From positions 1-64,000 of the forward strand of contig BTQZ01000002.1 of assembly GCA_036986135.1 (NCBI GenBank): a stretch of DNA of 64,000 bases, read 5' to 3'. The notes under the pieces were generated by a model. The model saw only the letters and a list, made by a program, of their open reading frames with translations. It ran no database searches and was not told where the DNA came from. The translations under genes and the position numbers were made by a program. This DNA comes from JADFRG01 sp036986135. Its GTDB lineage: Bacteria; Chloroflexota; Anaerolineae; Anaerolineales; E44-bin32. Positions 53,051-60,351 of the stretch are shown one piece after another. The first letter of the stretch is position 1, and the number at the start of each line of letters is the position of its first letter.

Positions 53051-54229
53051 ATGAGTGATCCCCAGATCATTAGTGGTCTCGAGGGGGTTTTGGTTACTGA
53101 AACCCGTTTGAGCAAAGTAGAGGGCGCGGCCGGCGTGCTCACGATCGGCGGTTTTCCGTTGGAAGAACTAGCCCCCAACGCCACATTCGAGGAAGTGCTC
53201 CACCTGCTCTGGTTCGATCGGCTGCCCACAGCCTCCGAGCTAGACGAGCTGAGCGCGGAGCTGGCTGGCCAGCGATCGATCCCGGAGCCGACGATCGATC
53301 TTCTGAAGGCGGCCGCGGAGAAGAAGCTCCCGACAATGGACGCGCTGCGCATGGGAGTCGATACGCTGGCCATGGTTGACGCCGATCCATCCGATGTCTC
53401 ACCCGAGGCGGACCTGCTTCGCGTGAAGGCAGTTACGGCGCGCATTCCAACCGTGGTTGCGACCTACTGGCGCCTGATAAATGGCGAGGACCCCGTGCCG
53501 CCTGACGCGGATATCGGGCACGCGGCCAATTACCTTTATATGTTGCAGGGCGAGAAAGCCCACCCGGATGCAGTGCGCGCACTTGAGACCTATATCAACT
53601 CGGTCGTCGATCATGGGATGAACAACTCCACCTTCACCTCACGCGTGATTATCAGCACCCGCTCCGACATCGTGTCGGCGGTGGTTGGAGCGATCGGCTC
53701 GCTAAAGGGTCCCCTGCACGGTGGTGCTCCCGGTCCGGCGCTGGATATGGTCTTCGAAATTCGGGCGCGGGCAGACGCCTCTGGCAAGGAGATTAAGGAG
53801 GAGGCCGACCTCTGGACGCGTGAGGTCGTGGAGGGCGGCGGCCGAATCATGGGATTTGGCCACCGAGTGTATAAGGTTCGGGATCCGCGTGCAGACGTAC
53901 TGGGAGCTGCCGCCGTGAAGCTATTTGAGGGCGCCGGCGACACCGCGCTGTATGACGATGCCATCGCGGTCGAAGAAGTAGTGCTTGACGTGCTTGCAGA
54001 GTTGAAACCGGACCGCAGTATCAAGACCAATGTCGAGTTCTACACGGCTCTATTACTGCATGGTGTGGGCATGGAGACCGACCTGTTCTCGCCCACATTC
54101 GCCGTTGGACGGGTGGGCGGTTGGACGGCGCACATCCTGGAGCAGATAGCGGAAGCGCGGCTGATCCGGCCGCGGGCGGCATATAGCGGTGTGCTGGATC
54201 GTGTCTGGCTTCCAATAGAGGAGAGGTGA
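53051..54229 (+). CDS. Citrate synthase family protein
   Basis: A 392-residue type II-like citrate synthase. The N-terminal GLEGVLVTETRLSKVEG, the catalytic His regions HGMNNSTFTSRVI, GPLHGGAPG and GFGHRVYKVRDPRAD are present. The site that is Asp in most members (NVDFY) is NVEFY here, with Glu329. It condenses acetyl-CoA, or propionyl-CoA in methylcitrate synthases, with oxaloacetate. Its place after the 2-oxoacid dehydrogenase genes suggests that it uses their acyl-CoA product. ATG at 53051 with AAGGAGA upstream. Confidence 0.9.
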   Translation: MSDPQIISGLEGVLVTETRLSKVEGAAGVLTIGGFPLEELAPNATFEEVLHLLWFDRLPTASELDELSAELAGQRSIPEPTIDLLKAAAEKKLPTMDALRMGVDTLAMVDADPSDVSPEADLLRVKAVTARIPTVVATYWRLINGEDPVPPDADIGHAANYLYMLQGEKAHPDAVRALETYINSVVDHGMNNSTFTSRVIISTRSDIVSAVVGAIGSLKGPLHGGAPGPALDMVFEIRARADASGKEIKEEADLWTREVVEGGGRIMGFGHRVYKVRDPRADVLGAAAVKLFEGAGDTALYDDAIAVEEVVLDVLAELKPDRSIKTNVEFYTALLLHGVGMETDLFSPTFAVGRVGGWTAHILEQIAEARLIRPRAAYSGVLDRVWLPIEER

Positions 54230-54230
54230 A

Positions 54231-55238
54231 ATGGCGGCGGTCGACGAGGTTAGGCGAGCCAAAGAGCTGTCAAGGCACAGCATCCTGTCTAAGCCCAACG
54301 TCGTAGGGGTAGGCTACGGATATAAAGAGAAGGCGGGACGGCGCACGGCGGATCTGTGCGTCGTTGCCCTGGTGCGAGTGAAGCTGCCAAAATCCTCCTT
54401 GGCGCCACATGAGCTGGTACCTACGACTTTGGATGGCGTCTCGACAGACGTAGTCCAGGTTGGAGAGATCCGAGCACTCCAGGCACGAACCGATCGTAGG
54501 CGCCCCGCTCCAGGTGGGGTCAGCATCGGCCACTATCAGATCACCGCCGGCACTCTGGGAACCGTGGTGCGAGATACGGCAACCAGTGAGCGGCTGATCC
54601 TGTCGAACAACCACGTGCTTGCCAACAGCAACGATGCCGGGCTGGGAGATGCGATCCTTCAGCCGGGTCCGATCGACGGTGGAAATGTGGATTCCGATAC
54701 CCTGGCGACACTAGAACGCTTCATCCCCATCAAATTCACAGGTGAGCCTTCCGATTGCGGAGTCGCAAAGCGGGTGGCGGACGCAGCTAATTTTGTTGCC
54801 CGCCTCCTGGCCTCCCGTTCGAAACTTGTGCCCATCCGGGAGGATCCGGCGGCCGTCAACCAGGTGGACGCGGCGGTCGCTCGACCGGTTGATGACGGCG
54901 AGCTCTCGAACGAAATACTGGACATCGGAGAAATCAGCGGCACGGCCGAAGCGACGCTTGGAATGGGAGTTAGGAAATCCGGTAGGACCACGGCTTTCAC
55001 AACCGGCACGATCACCGTCCTTGAAGCGACGATCGACGTGAACTACGGCGAAGGTCGCAAGGCGCGCTTTGAGGGCCAGATCGTTTCAACACCCATGTCG
55101 CAAGGAGGCGATTCCGGCTCACTGCTGGTGGCCGGCGACTCTCTGCAAGCTGTAGGTCTTCTATACGCTGGCTCGAATCAAGCCACAATCTTCAATTCCA
55201 TAGGCGACGTGTTGGCCGCGTTAAGGATCGAGCTATGA
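54231..55238 (+). CDS. Trypsin-like serine peptidase with N-terminal PNVVGVG domain
   Basis: A 335-residue protein without signal peptide. Residues 1-80 form a small domain (SKPNVVGVGYGYKE, DVVQVGEI) and the rest is a chymotrypsin fold with His in LSNNHVLANSN, Asp likely in NQVDAAVARP and Ser in QGGDSGSLLVA. It begins one base after the citrate synthase stop and overlaps the next gene, which repeats its N-terminal domain, by 4 bp. Similar Nal1-type peptidases occur in many bacteria. Likely cytosolic or released by a non-classical route; substrate unknown. Confidence 0.82.
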   Translation: MAAVDEVRRAKELSRHSILSKPNVVGVGYGYKEKAGRRTADLCVVALVRVKLPKSSLAPHELVPTTLDGVSTDVVQVGEIRALQARTDRRRPAPGGVSIGHYQITAGTLGTVVRDTATSERLILSNNHVLANSNDAGLGDAILQPGPIDGGNVDSDTLATLERFIPIKFTGEPSDCGVAKRVADAANFVARLLASRSKLVPIREDPAAVNQVDAAVARPVDDGELSNEILDIGEISGTAEATLGMGVRKSGRTTAFTTGTITVLEATIDVNYGEGRKARFEGQIVSTPMSQGGDSGSLLVAGDSLQAVGLLYAGSNQATIFNSIGDVLAALRIEL

Positions 55239-55510
55239 GTACAGACCCGGCGCTCGAGCGAGCGCGTCGGATTTCGCGCGCGCACTCCGATGCGTTACTG
55301 GCCAAACCCAACGTAGTGGCAGTAGGGGTTGGGTATCGAGAAGGCTCACGGTCGGAGCTGATGCTCGTGGTGATGGTCGAACACAAGATGCCCCTGAGCG
55401 CGCTCGCAGAAGATGAGATCGTGCCGAGTGAGATCGACGGATTGCCGGTTGAGGTACGCGTAGTGGGGGAAGTGAGCGCGCAAGGGGAAGCAGGGAACCA
55501 GGAGCATTAA
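55235..55510 (+). CDS. Free-standing copy of the peptidase N-terminal domain
   Basis: A 91-residue protein that aligns end to end with residues 7-85 of the preceding peptidase: both read RAR/RAK...SR, KPNVV-VG-GYxE, an E-L-P-S/EIVP block, a DG turn and VVGEV or QVGEI. It has no protease part. ATG overlaps the peptidase TGA (ATGA), so both are made together. It could inhibit, chaperone or replace the cis domain of the peptidase. The 142-bp gap after it holds only the promoter of the next gene. Confidence 0.75.
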   Translation: MSTDPALERARRISRAHSDALLAKPNVVAVGVGYREGSRSELMLVVMVEHKMPLSALAEDEIVPSEIDGLPVEVRVVGEVSAQGEAGNQEH

Positions 55511-55640
55511 TGGCTCCGAGCGTGGCATCCCAGGTTCCTCATTGGAGATTACCTGTCCTTGCGAGGCAAGGGGCTGAGCTTGCGAGGTGCGGGTTTGTCC
55601 TTTTCCGGCTGGAGGCGCCGTCTGGATCCGCAATTTGCCA

Positions 55641-55646
55641 TAGGAT
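55641..55646 (+). promoter_or_regulatory. Candidate -10 box (TAGGAT) for the UbiA fusion gene
   Basis: TAGGAT ends 6 bases before the ATG at 55653 with no ribosome-binding site, fitting the TAnnnT leaderless pattern seen at several genes here. Weakest member of that set. Confidence 0.4.
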
Positions 55647-55652
55647 GACGAG

Positions 55653-57116
55653 ATGAAACCGATTGAAGAGCAAACTGTCAAGGCGCTTTCATGGCAGATG
55701 ATCTATGGAAACTATCGCTCAAAGCTGGGTGCTGAGGGCTGGGAGCAGCTTGAGCAATCGGTCGGCGCGCCAGAATTCAAAGGGATGGACTCCGACGAAG
55801 ATACACCCATGGGTCCCTTCAATGAAGCCGTGCTCTATATCGACCGCGAGCTGGGCAGTGGGGACGGATCGATGGTCGAGGAAATTACGGTTGCTTCCGT
55901 CGATCGCTGGGCGAGCATCTTTCGAAACCTGGTCAAGCAATTGCAGGGACGGCCGCAGAAGATGATGGAGATTTTCTGCACCGAGGTGCATCCTTACTTT
56001 CTGAATGATTTTGGCGCGAGCGAAATCGTCGAGTCGGCGCCGGACCACTTCGTGTTGAAGTTGGACAATGGCCTGCTGGAGGGTTTCAAGATCGGGCTCA
56101 TCGATGGTTTCGTCAATATCGTCGGGGCGGATGCGGTGATCGATCGGCGGAACGGCGACTATCATGTGAGCTGGGAGGTCCGTGAAGAGACACCGGAACC
56201 TTCACGTTGGGCGTTATTTGTGAACGCTACGCGACTGCCCTTCCTGACCGCAACCCTGGTACCGGTCCTGCTTGGAACGGTGATCGCCTGGAACGATGGG
56301 TTCTTCAGCTTCGGGCTCTTTCTGCTGGCTTTGTTTGGGGCCGCGTTCTTCCACCTCGGCACCAACGTGATGAACGACTACTTCGATCATACGAGTGGGG
56401 CAGATGAGGCCAATTTGACGCCAACGCCATTCGCCGGCGGCTCTCGGTTGATTCAGCGTGGCCTGATTGAGCCCTCAGCACTTCGTAGACTGGCCTGGGG
56501 ATTATTCGCAGCCGGCACATTAATTGGACTTGCGCTGGTCGCGCTGGTGGGTCCTGAGCTGCTTGTCTTCGGAGTCGTTGGTTTCCTGTTGGGTCTGTTG
56601 TATACGGCACCGCCAGTCCGGCTAGTTCACAAAGGGCTTGGCGAGATCGCCATAGGATTGGGCTTTGGCCCGGTCATGGTGCTCGGCGCCTACTGGGTGC
56701 AAGCGCAGCAGTTGAGCGCTTCAGCTCTCTATGCCTCGATCCCGGTCGGAATCTTGATTGCAGCCGTGCTGTACATCAATGAGATTCCGGATCGTATGTG
56801 GGACGAGAAGGCCGGCAAACGCACTCTGATCACGCGCATGTCGCCGGATACGGCCGTAACCGGGTACGCGGTGCTGATCGCGGCCGCATACTTGACGATC
56901 GTTATGGGGGCGGCGCTGGGCATCATGCCGCTGGCTACGCTGATCGGGTTGCTCACAATCCCAATGGCGTGGAGTGCTTTCAAGACCTTGCGTCGCCATC
57001 ATGGTTTTCCGTATCGCCTTATCCCCGCCAACGCCTATACAGTGTTTCTGCACTTTTTCACGGGACTGCTGCTGGCCGCCGGCTACTTTGTAGCGGGCCT
57101 GATCCCGCGACTGTAG
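55653..57116 (+). CDS. UbiA-family prenyltransferase with N-terminal soluble domain
   Basis: A 487-residue protein. Residues about 190-487 are a UbiA/MenA prenyltransferase with eight or nine helices and both Asp motifs: NVMNDYFDHTSGAD and NEIPDRMWDEKAGKRTL, which bind the Mg-diphosphate of the prenyl donor. Residues 1-185 are an extra soluble alpha/beta domain (WQMIYGNYRSKLGAEGWEQL, ASEIVESAPDHFVLKLDNGL) that I do not recognise. MenA-like members make menaquinone precursors. The fusion is in frame with no stop or second ribosome-binding site between. Confidence 0.82.
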   Translation: MKPIEEQTVKALSWQMIYGNYRSKLGAEGWEQLEQSVGAPEFKGMDSDEDTPMGPFNEAVLYIDRELGSGDGSMVEEITVASVDRWASIFRNLVKQLQGRPQKMMEIFCTEVHPYFLNDFGASEIVESAPDHFVLKLDNGLLEGFKIGLIDGFVNIVGADAVIDRRNGDYHVSWEVREETPEPSRWALFVNATRLPFLTATLVPVLLGTVIAWNDGFFSFGLFLLALFGAAFFHLGTNVMNDYFDHTSGADEANLTPTPFAGGSRLIQRGLIEPSALRRLAWGLFAAGTLIGLALVALVGPELLVFGVVGFLLGLLYTAPPVRLVHKGLGEIAIGLGFGPVMVLGAYWVQAQQLSASALYASIPVGILIAAVLYINEIPDRMWDEKAGKRTLITRMSPDTAVTGYAVLIAAAYLTIVMGAALGIMPLATLIGLLTIPMAWSAFKTLRRHHGFPYRLIPANAYTVFLHFFTGLLLAAGYFVAGLIPRL

Positions 57117-57248
57117 CGGAGAGCTTCTCCATCGTTCAGAGGCCGCGACCGTGGCTCTTGGTTCGCTGCTCTCACAGATTCGATTTCTTAGGAGATCGAA
57201 AATAGGTGCGACCTGCGCTCCAATGCAGAGATCGCGACCACCCCGGCA

Positions 57249-58085
57249 CTAGGTTTTTTCGAGAACCCAGAAATGGGAGAGGCCAAGCGCGCGCAACGGA
57301 GTGCGCTCGAAAAATTGCAGCGCGGATCGCAGCGCGCGGCCGAGTGTGGGCCAGCGGGCGATGAGGTTGTCGTACGCACCGTAGATCACGGTCCGCTGCA
57401 CGACGCGGACCGGCAGCCCTTCAAAAAGCCGCGCGAGATCGCGGCCGGTGTAGACGCGCACGTGGGGAGCAAGCCTTTTGCGCAGCGCGGTCGGCAGGTA
57501 GTTGACCAGCGGAATATTGCCGTATCTGTACCTGCCCCGCCAATAAATCCCGTGGGTCTCGAACGGGTAGCCGCGGTTGGGGACGAACAGCACGAGACGT
57601 CCGCCTGCTAATTCTCCAGAGGGCGGGCGCAGGGCGCGCACCATTTCGGTCACCGCAGCTCGATCGTCATCCACATGCTCGATGACTTCATGCGAGAGGA
57701 TGAGATCAAACACCGAGTCCGGGAAGGGAAGCCGTTCGCCGCGAGCGGACAGGACCTCCAGCGGGCGATCGCGAGCGGACACGACCTCCAACGGGCGATC
57801 GCGCGCGGACAGCGCCTCCAACGATCGATCGCGCGCGGAGGGAATTTCAAGCATTGGACCGCGAGCTACAGTCGCGCGATCGATATCGAACTCCAGCCCG
57901 ATGGCGCGATCCGCGAGTGGAGTGAGCCGCTCCAGATAGGCACCCACCCCGCAGCCGTTATCCAATACCCAGCCGCGCTCCCGGCCGGCGGCCGTCTCAA
58001 GGATCATGCGCAACCGGCGCTCCTGACCCGCCCTCCAAACAAAGGAGGGCTGGCCAAGCGCGGCAGCCTTTTCAAGATCTGTCAC
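57249..58085 (-). CDS. SAM-dependent methyltransferase with in-frame 10-residue repeats
   Basis: A 278-residue class I methyltransferase: motif I VLDNGCGVGAYLERL near 40-55, then an unusual insertion of three SARDRxLExx units before ERLPFPDSVFDLILSHEVIEH, which is motif II/III. The insertion comes from three 30-bp repeats. GTG at 58085 has TAGAAT 9 bases upstream and no ribosome-binding site, so it looks leaderless. The C-terminal half (RYRYGNIPLVNYLP, LWx-free) is typical of glycan or polyketide-like methyltransferases but not assignable. Confidence 0.82.
   Translation of the reverse strand: MTDLEKAAALGQPSFVWRAGQERRLRMILETAAGRERGWVLDNGCGVGAYLERLTPLADRAIGLEFDIDRATVARGPMLEIPSARDRSLEALSARDRPLEVVSARDRPLEVLSARGERLPFPDSVFDLILSHEVIEHVDDDRAAVTEMVRALRPPSGELAGGRLVLFVPNRGYPFETHGIYWRGRYRYGNIPLVNYLPTALRKRLAPHVRVYTGRDLARLFEGLPVRVVQRTVIYGAYDNLIARWPTLGRALRSALQFFERTPLRALGLSHFWVLEKT
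57741..57840 (-). repeat. 30-bp tandem repeat inside the methyltransferase gene
   Basis: Three copies of 30 bp in exact register (57750-57779, 57780-57809 and 57810-57839 in coding phase) plus a partial fourth merging into SARGERLPF. On the plus strand each unit reads GCG(A/C)GCGGACA then ...CCTCCA-CGGGCGATC with few changes. All differences keep the reading frame. Confidence 0.9.
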
Positions 58086-58094
58086 TATGGGTGA

Positions 58095-58100
58095 ATTCTA
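58095..58100 (-). promoter_or_regulatory. Leaderless-type -10 box (TAGAAT, minus strand)
   Basis: TAGAAT on the minus strand ends 9 bases before GTG 58085. No ribosome-binding site between. Confidence 0.5.
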
Positions 58101-58171
58101 AGGGGAGCAGGCCAAACGAGTCCAGCGAGCAATAAGTTGTGCCCCGGCCTTCCCGAAAACCAAACCAAATT

Positions 58172-58981
58172 CTATGGCGCCCAGGGCGGGTCGGTCCATC
58201 CGTTGAGCCAGTAGAAGAGCGTAGCTATCCCTTCCCGAATGGCCGCGTGACTGGCCCGCAAGGCAGCCGGGTGTGGGAGCAGGCCTCCTAGCTCCACGAT
58301 GTGGCCCTCCGAATGCTGGCTAGATGGAGACGGTATAGGATCGAGTCCCTGAGCGCGCATCGTGGCCAGCGCGCGCCGCATGTGGATAGGAGAGGTGACC
58401 AAGATGAAGTTCTCAATCTCCCTTGCCCCAAGCAGCTGGCTTAGCTGCTCCGCCTGCTCGCGCGTGCTGCCGGAGAGGGATTCCATGTAGATCCGATCCG
58501 GCGCCACTCCCAGGTCCAGCAGCTCTTGCTGCATGGGAACGCTTTCGGGGGTCAACGCGTCGAGCAGCTCGTCTGTCCCGCCCGACACGACCACCGCCGG
58601 ATCACCGAGCAATTCGTAAAGGCGCGTCCCCTCCAGCACGCGCAGCGCGGTGGCGCCGCTGAGTTCGTTGATCTCATTGCCGCCGGCTCTGTAGGTGGCG
58701 CTTCCTCCTCCCAACACAACAATGGCCTCCGCGCTCCCGGCTTCCTCGACGGTCCGAATTGGCTGAGACCCGTCCCGCAATGCGCGCTCGAAGGTTCGGG
58801 CGGTCAAAGGCAAGCTGAGCAAGAAATAGAGCACTGCCAGAAAGGCCAGCAAGCTGCTGCCCCAGAGCCGTGTGTCGCGATGCGCAAAGAGCAGCACCAC
58901 TCCCAGGAAAAATCCAACGAGCAGAAATTCGAGCGAACCTGGGATCAGGTAGGCCTTGAAGATTTCAAAGATGGCTTCCAT
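58172..58981 (-). CDS. DUF218/YdcF-SanA family membrane protein
   Basis: A 269-residue protein with two N-terminal helices (about 8-30 and 38-58) and a DUF218 domain: AIVVLGGGSATYRAG, AVVVSGGTDELLDA, SLSGSTREQAEQL and VTSPIHMRRALATMRAQG. Such proteins (ElyC/SanA/YdcF) affect envelope integrity; the reaction is not well defined. ATG at 58981. The stop codon lies 87 bp before the start of the methyltransferase gene on the same strand. Confidence 0.85.
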   Translation of the reverse strand: MEAIFEIFKAYLIPGSLEFLLVGFFLGVVLLFAHRDTRLWGSSLLAFLAVLYFLLSLPLTARTFERALRDGSQPIRTVEEAGSAEAIVVLGGGSATYRAGGNEINELSGATALRVLEGTRLYELLGDPAVVVSGGTDELLDALTPESVPMQQELLDLGVAPDRIYMESLSGSTREQAEQLSQLLGAREIENFILVTSPIHMRRALATMRAQGLDPIPSPSSQHSEGHIVELGGLLPHPAALRASHAAIREGIATLFYWLNGWTDPPWAP

Positions 58982-59011
58982 GTGGTTATTTGATTCGAGT
59001 ATCCAGCCGAT

Positions 59012-59503
59012 TCAACCGAGCGGAATCGTCACCCGTGGGATGTACGGGGCCGTCAGATCTTGCGGCGATCCGACATAGATACGGATCGAGTCGACCGGAA
59101 ACGTAAACGAAGGTGGGTCTGGGAGCGGGATCAGGGAAGGATCCTCGGCCCTTCCCAGGGTGAGATGCGGATGGTAATCGCCTCGCGCGTAGTCGGGGTA
59201 GGCCGCCGCCAGCGAGCGGTAGAGCTCGATCAGCGGCTCGGGATCGGAGGGCTCAAGGAATACGACGTCTTCAAACTGCCCATACCGTTCGAGGGTCACA
59301 TCGAAAGGGGAGTGCTGGGCGCAAATGGGCCCTAGCGCCTTGGCCGCCTCATCCGATTGCTCGGCGGGCACAAACGGGAAGAAGATTGTGAGGTGCGCAG
59401 GCACCTTTGCGAATGAATCGGGGTCGTACTCCTCCCGTAAGGAATAGGCAAAGGCCTGCACCGGCTTCGGGGGGATGATCAGCAGGGCGCTCTCGAGTTC
59501 CAC
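59012..59503 (-). CDS. 2H phosphoesterase, 2'-5' RNA ligase (LigT) family
   Basis: A 163-residue protein with the two H-x-T motifs of 2H phosphoesterases: HLTIFFPF near residue 43 and HPHLTLGRA near residue 113. Members act on 2',3'-cyclic or 2'-5' phosphodiester bonds in RNA or nucleotides. GTG at 59503 has TAAACT 9 bases upstream and no ribosome-binding site. It is divergent from the methyltransferase at 59581. Confidence 0.88.
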   Translation of the reverse strand: MELESALLIIPPKPVQAFAYSLREEYDPDSFAKVPAHLTIFFPFVPAEQSDEAAKALGPICAQHSPFDVTLERYGQFEDVVFLEPSDPEPLIELYRSLAAAYPDYARGDYHPHLTLGRAEDPSLIPLPDPPSFTFPVDSIRIYVGSPQDLTAPYIPRVTIPLG

Positions 59504-59512
59504 GGCGGGCTG

Positions 59513-59518
59513 AGTTTA
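59513..59518 (-). promoter_or_regulatory. Leaderless-type -10 box (TAAACT, minus strand)
   Basis: TAAACT on the minus strand ends 9 bases before GTG 59503. Confidence 0.45.
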
Positions 59519-59566
59519 GCATGTTTCCGCTCCAGGCAGTCTCCATGGGGGATGGTAGGTGAGAGC

Positions 59567-59572
59567 TATAAT
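59567..59572 (+). promoter_or_regulatory. Leaderless-type -10 box (TATAAT)
   Basis: A perfect TATAAT ends 8 bases before ATG 59581; the intervening bases carry no ribosome-binding site. The 77-bp divergent gap therefore holds two back-to-back -10 boxes. Confidence 0.65.
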
Positions 59573-59580
59573 GCTCTGCT

Positions 59581-60225
59581 ATGAAATGCTGTCAGTGCGA
59601 GGGAATTGAACGTGAGTTCAATTCCGAAGACGCGGAAGACGAGATCGATGCATACCGCACGGAGGGGCCGACCGGGACGACCCAGTCGCTGATCGATGCG
59701 CTCACCGAGCTGGGAGTGGAGGGATGCACCCTGCTCGATATTGGCGGAGGAGTGGGCGCAATACAACACGCGCTGCTGAGCGCCGGGGCGAGCGCCGCCA
59801 CCGCGGTGGAAGCTTCTACTGCCTTTGCCGAGGCGTCCGAAGACCAGGCGCGGGAGCTGGGCTGGAGCGAGCAGGTAGAGGTAAGACACGGCGACTTCGT
59901 TGAGTTGGCCGAATCCCTTCCACCGCACGACGTCGTCACCCTCGATCGCGTGATCTGCTGCTACCATGACATGAGATCGTTGGTGCGTCTCTCCGCCGCC
60001 CGTGCCAGCAAGCTGTATGGTGTGGTGTACCCGCGGGATGTGTGGTGGAATAAGATCGCACTCCGCTTCATGAACCTCTTCTTTTGGTTCGGCCGCAGCC
60101 CATTTCGAGTTTTCATACACACCGATGCCGGGGTGCAGCACATGCTAGGTCAGGTGGGCCTGGCGAGGGTCTTCTATAAGAGGACGTTCATCTGGCAGGT
60201 TGCAGTTTACGCCCGGGAAAATTAA
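59581..60225 (+). CDS. Class I SAM-dependent methyltransferase
   Basis: A 214-residue enzyme. A Cys-containing start (MKCCQCEGIE) precedes motif I in CTLLDIGGGVGAIQHALLSA (about 49-68) and motif post-I in TAVEAST; the region HGDFVELAESLPPHDVVTLDRVICCYHD gives motifs II and III. The acceptor cannot be deduced. The CCxxC opening might bind metal. Convergent with the molybdenum enzyme gene that follows. Confidence 0.83.
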   Translation: MKCCQCEGIEREFNSEDAEDEIDAYRTEGPTGTTQSLIDALTELGVEGCTLLDIGGGVGAIQHALLSAGASAATAVEASTAFAEASEDQARELGWSEQVEVRHGDFVELAESLPPHDVVTLDRVICCYHDMRSLVRLSAARASKLYGVVYPRDVWWNKIALRFMNLFFWFGRSPFRVFIHTDAGVQHMLGQVGLARVFYKRTFIWQVAVYAREN

Positions 60226-60270
60226 AAAGCCCAGCAGTCAAGCTCCCGTGCGAAAGGGGCCGGTATACAC

Positions 60271-60290
60271 ATTCTAGGATTTCCTAGAAT
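60271..60290. repeat. Perfect inverted repeat in a convergent gap
   Basis: ATTCTAGGA-TT-TCCTAGAAT: 9-bp arms around two bases. It lies in the 126-bp gap between two convergent genes, 46 bp past one stop codon and 62 bp before the other. The two-base loop makes an RNA terminator unlikely; a protein-binding site is possible. Confidence 0.6.
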
Positions 60291-60351
60291 TAGAAGAGGG
60301 CCATCGCGAGCCCATATTGTGCAGCAACTCGCATGTAGTGGAGCGGCTAGA

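Noticed and set aside
57741..57840. GCGATCGC-like words resembling the cyanobacterial HIP1 element
   Set aside because: They are confined to one tandem repeat within one gene; nothing in the rest of the window suggests HIP1 abundance or a cyanobacterium.
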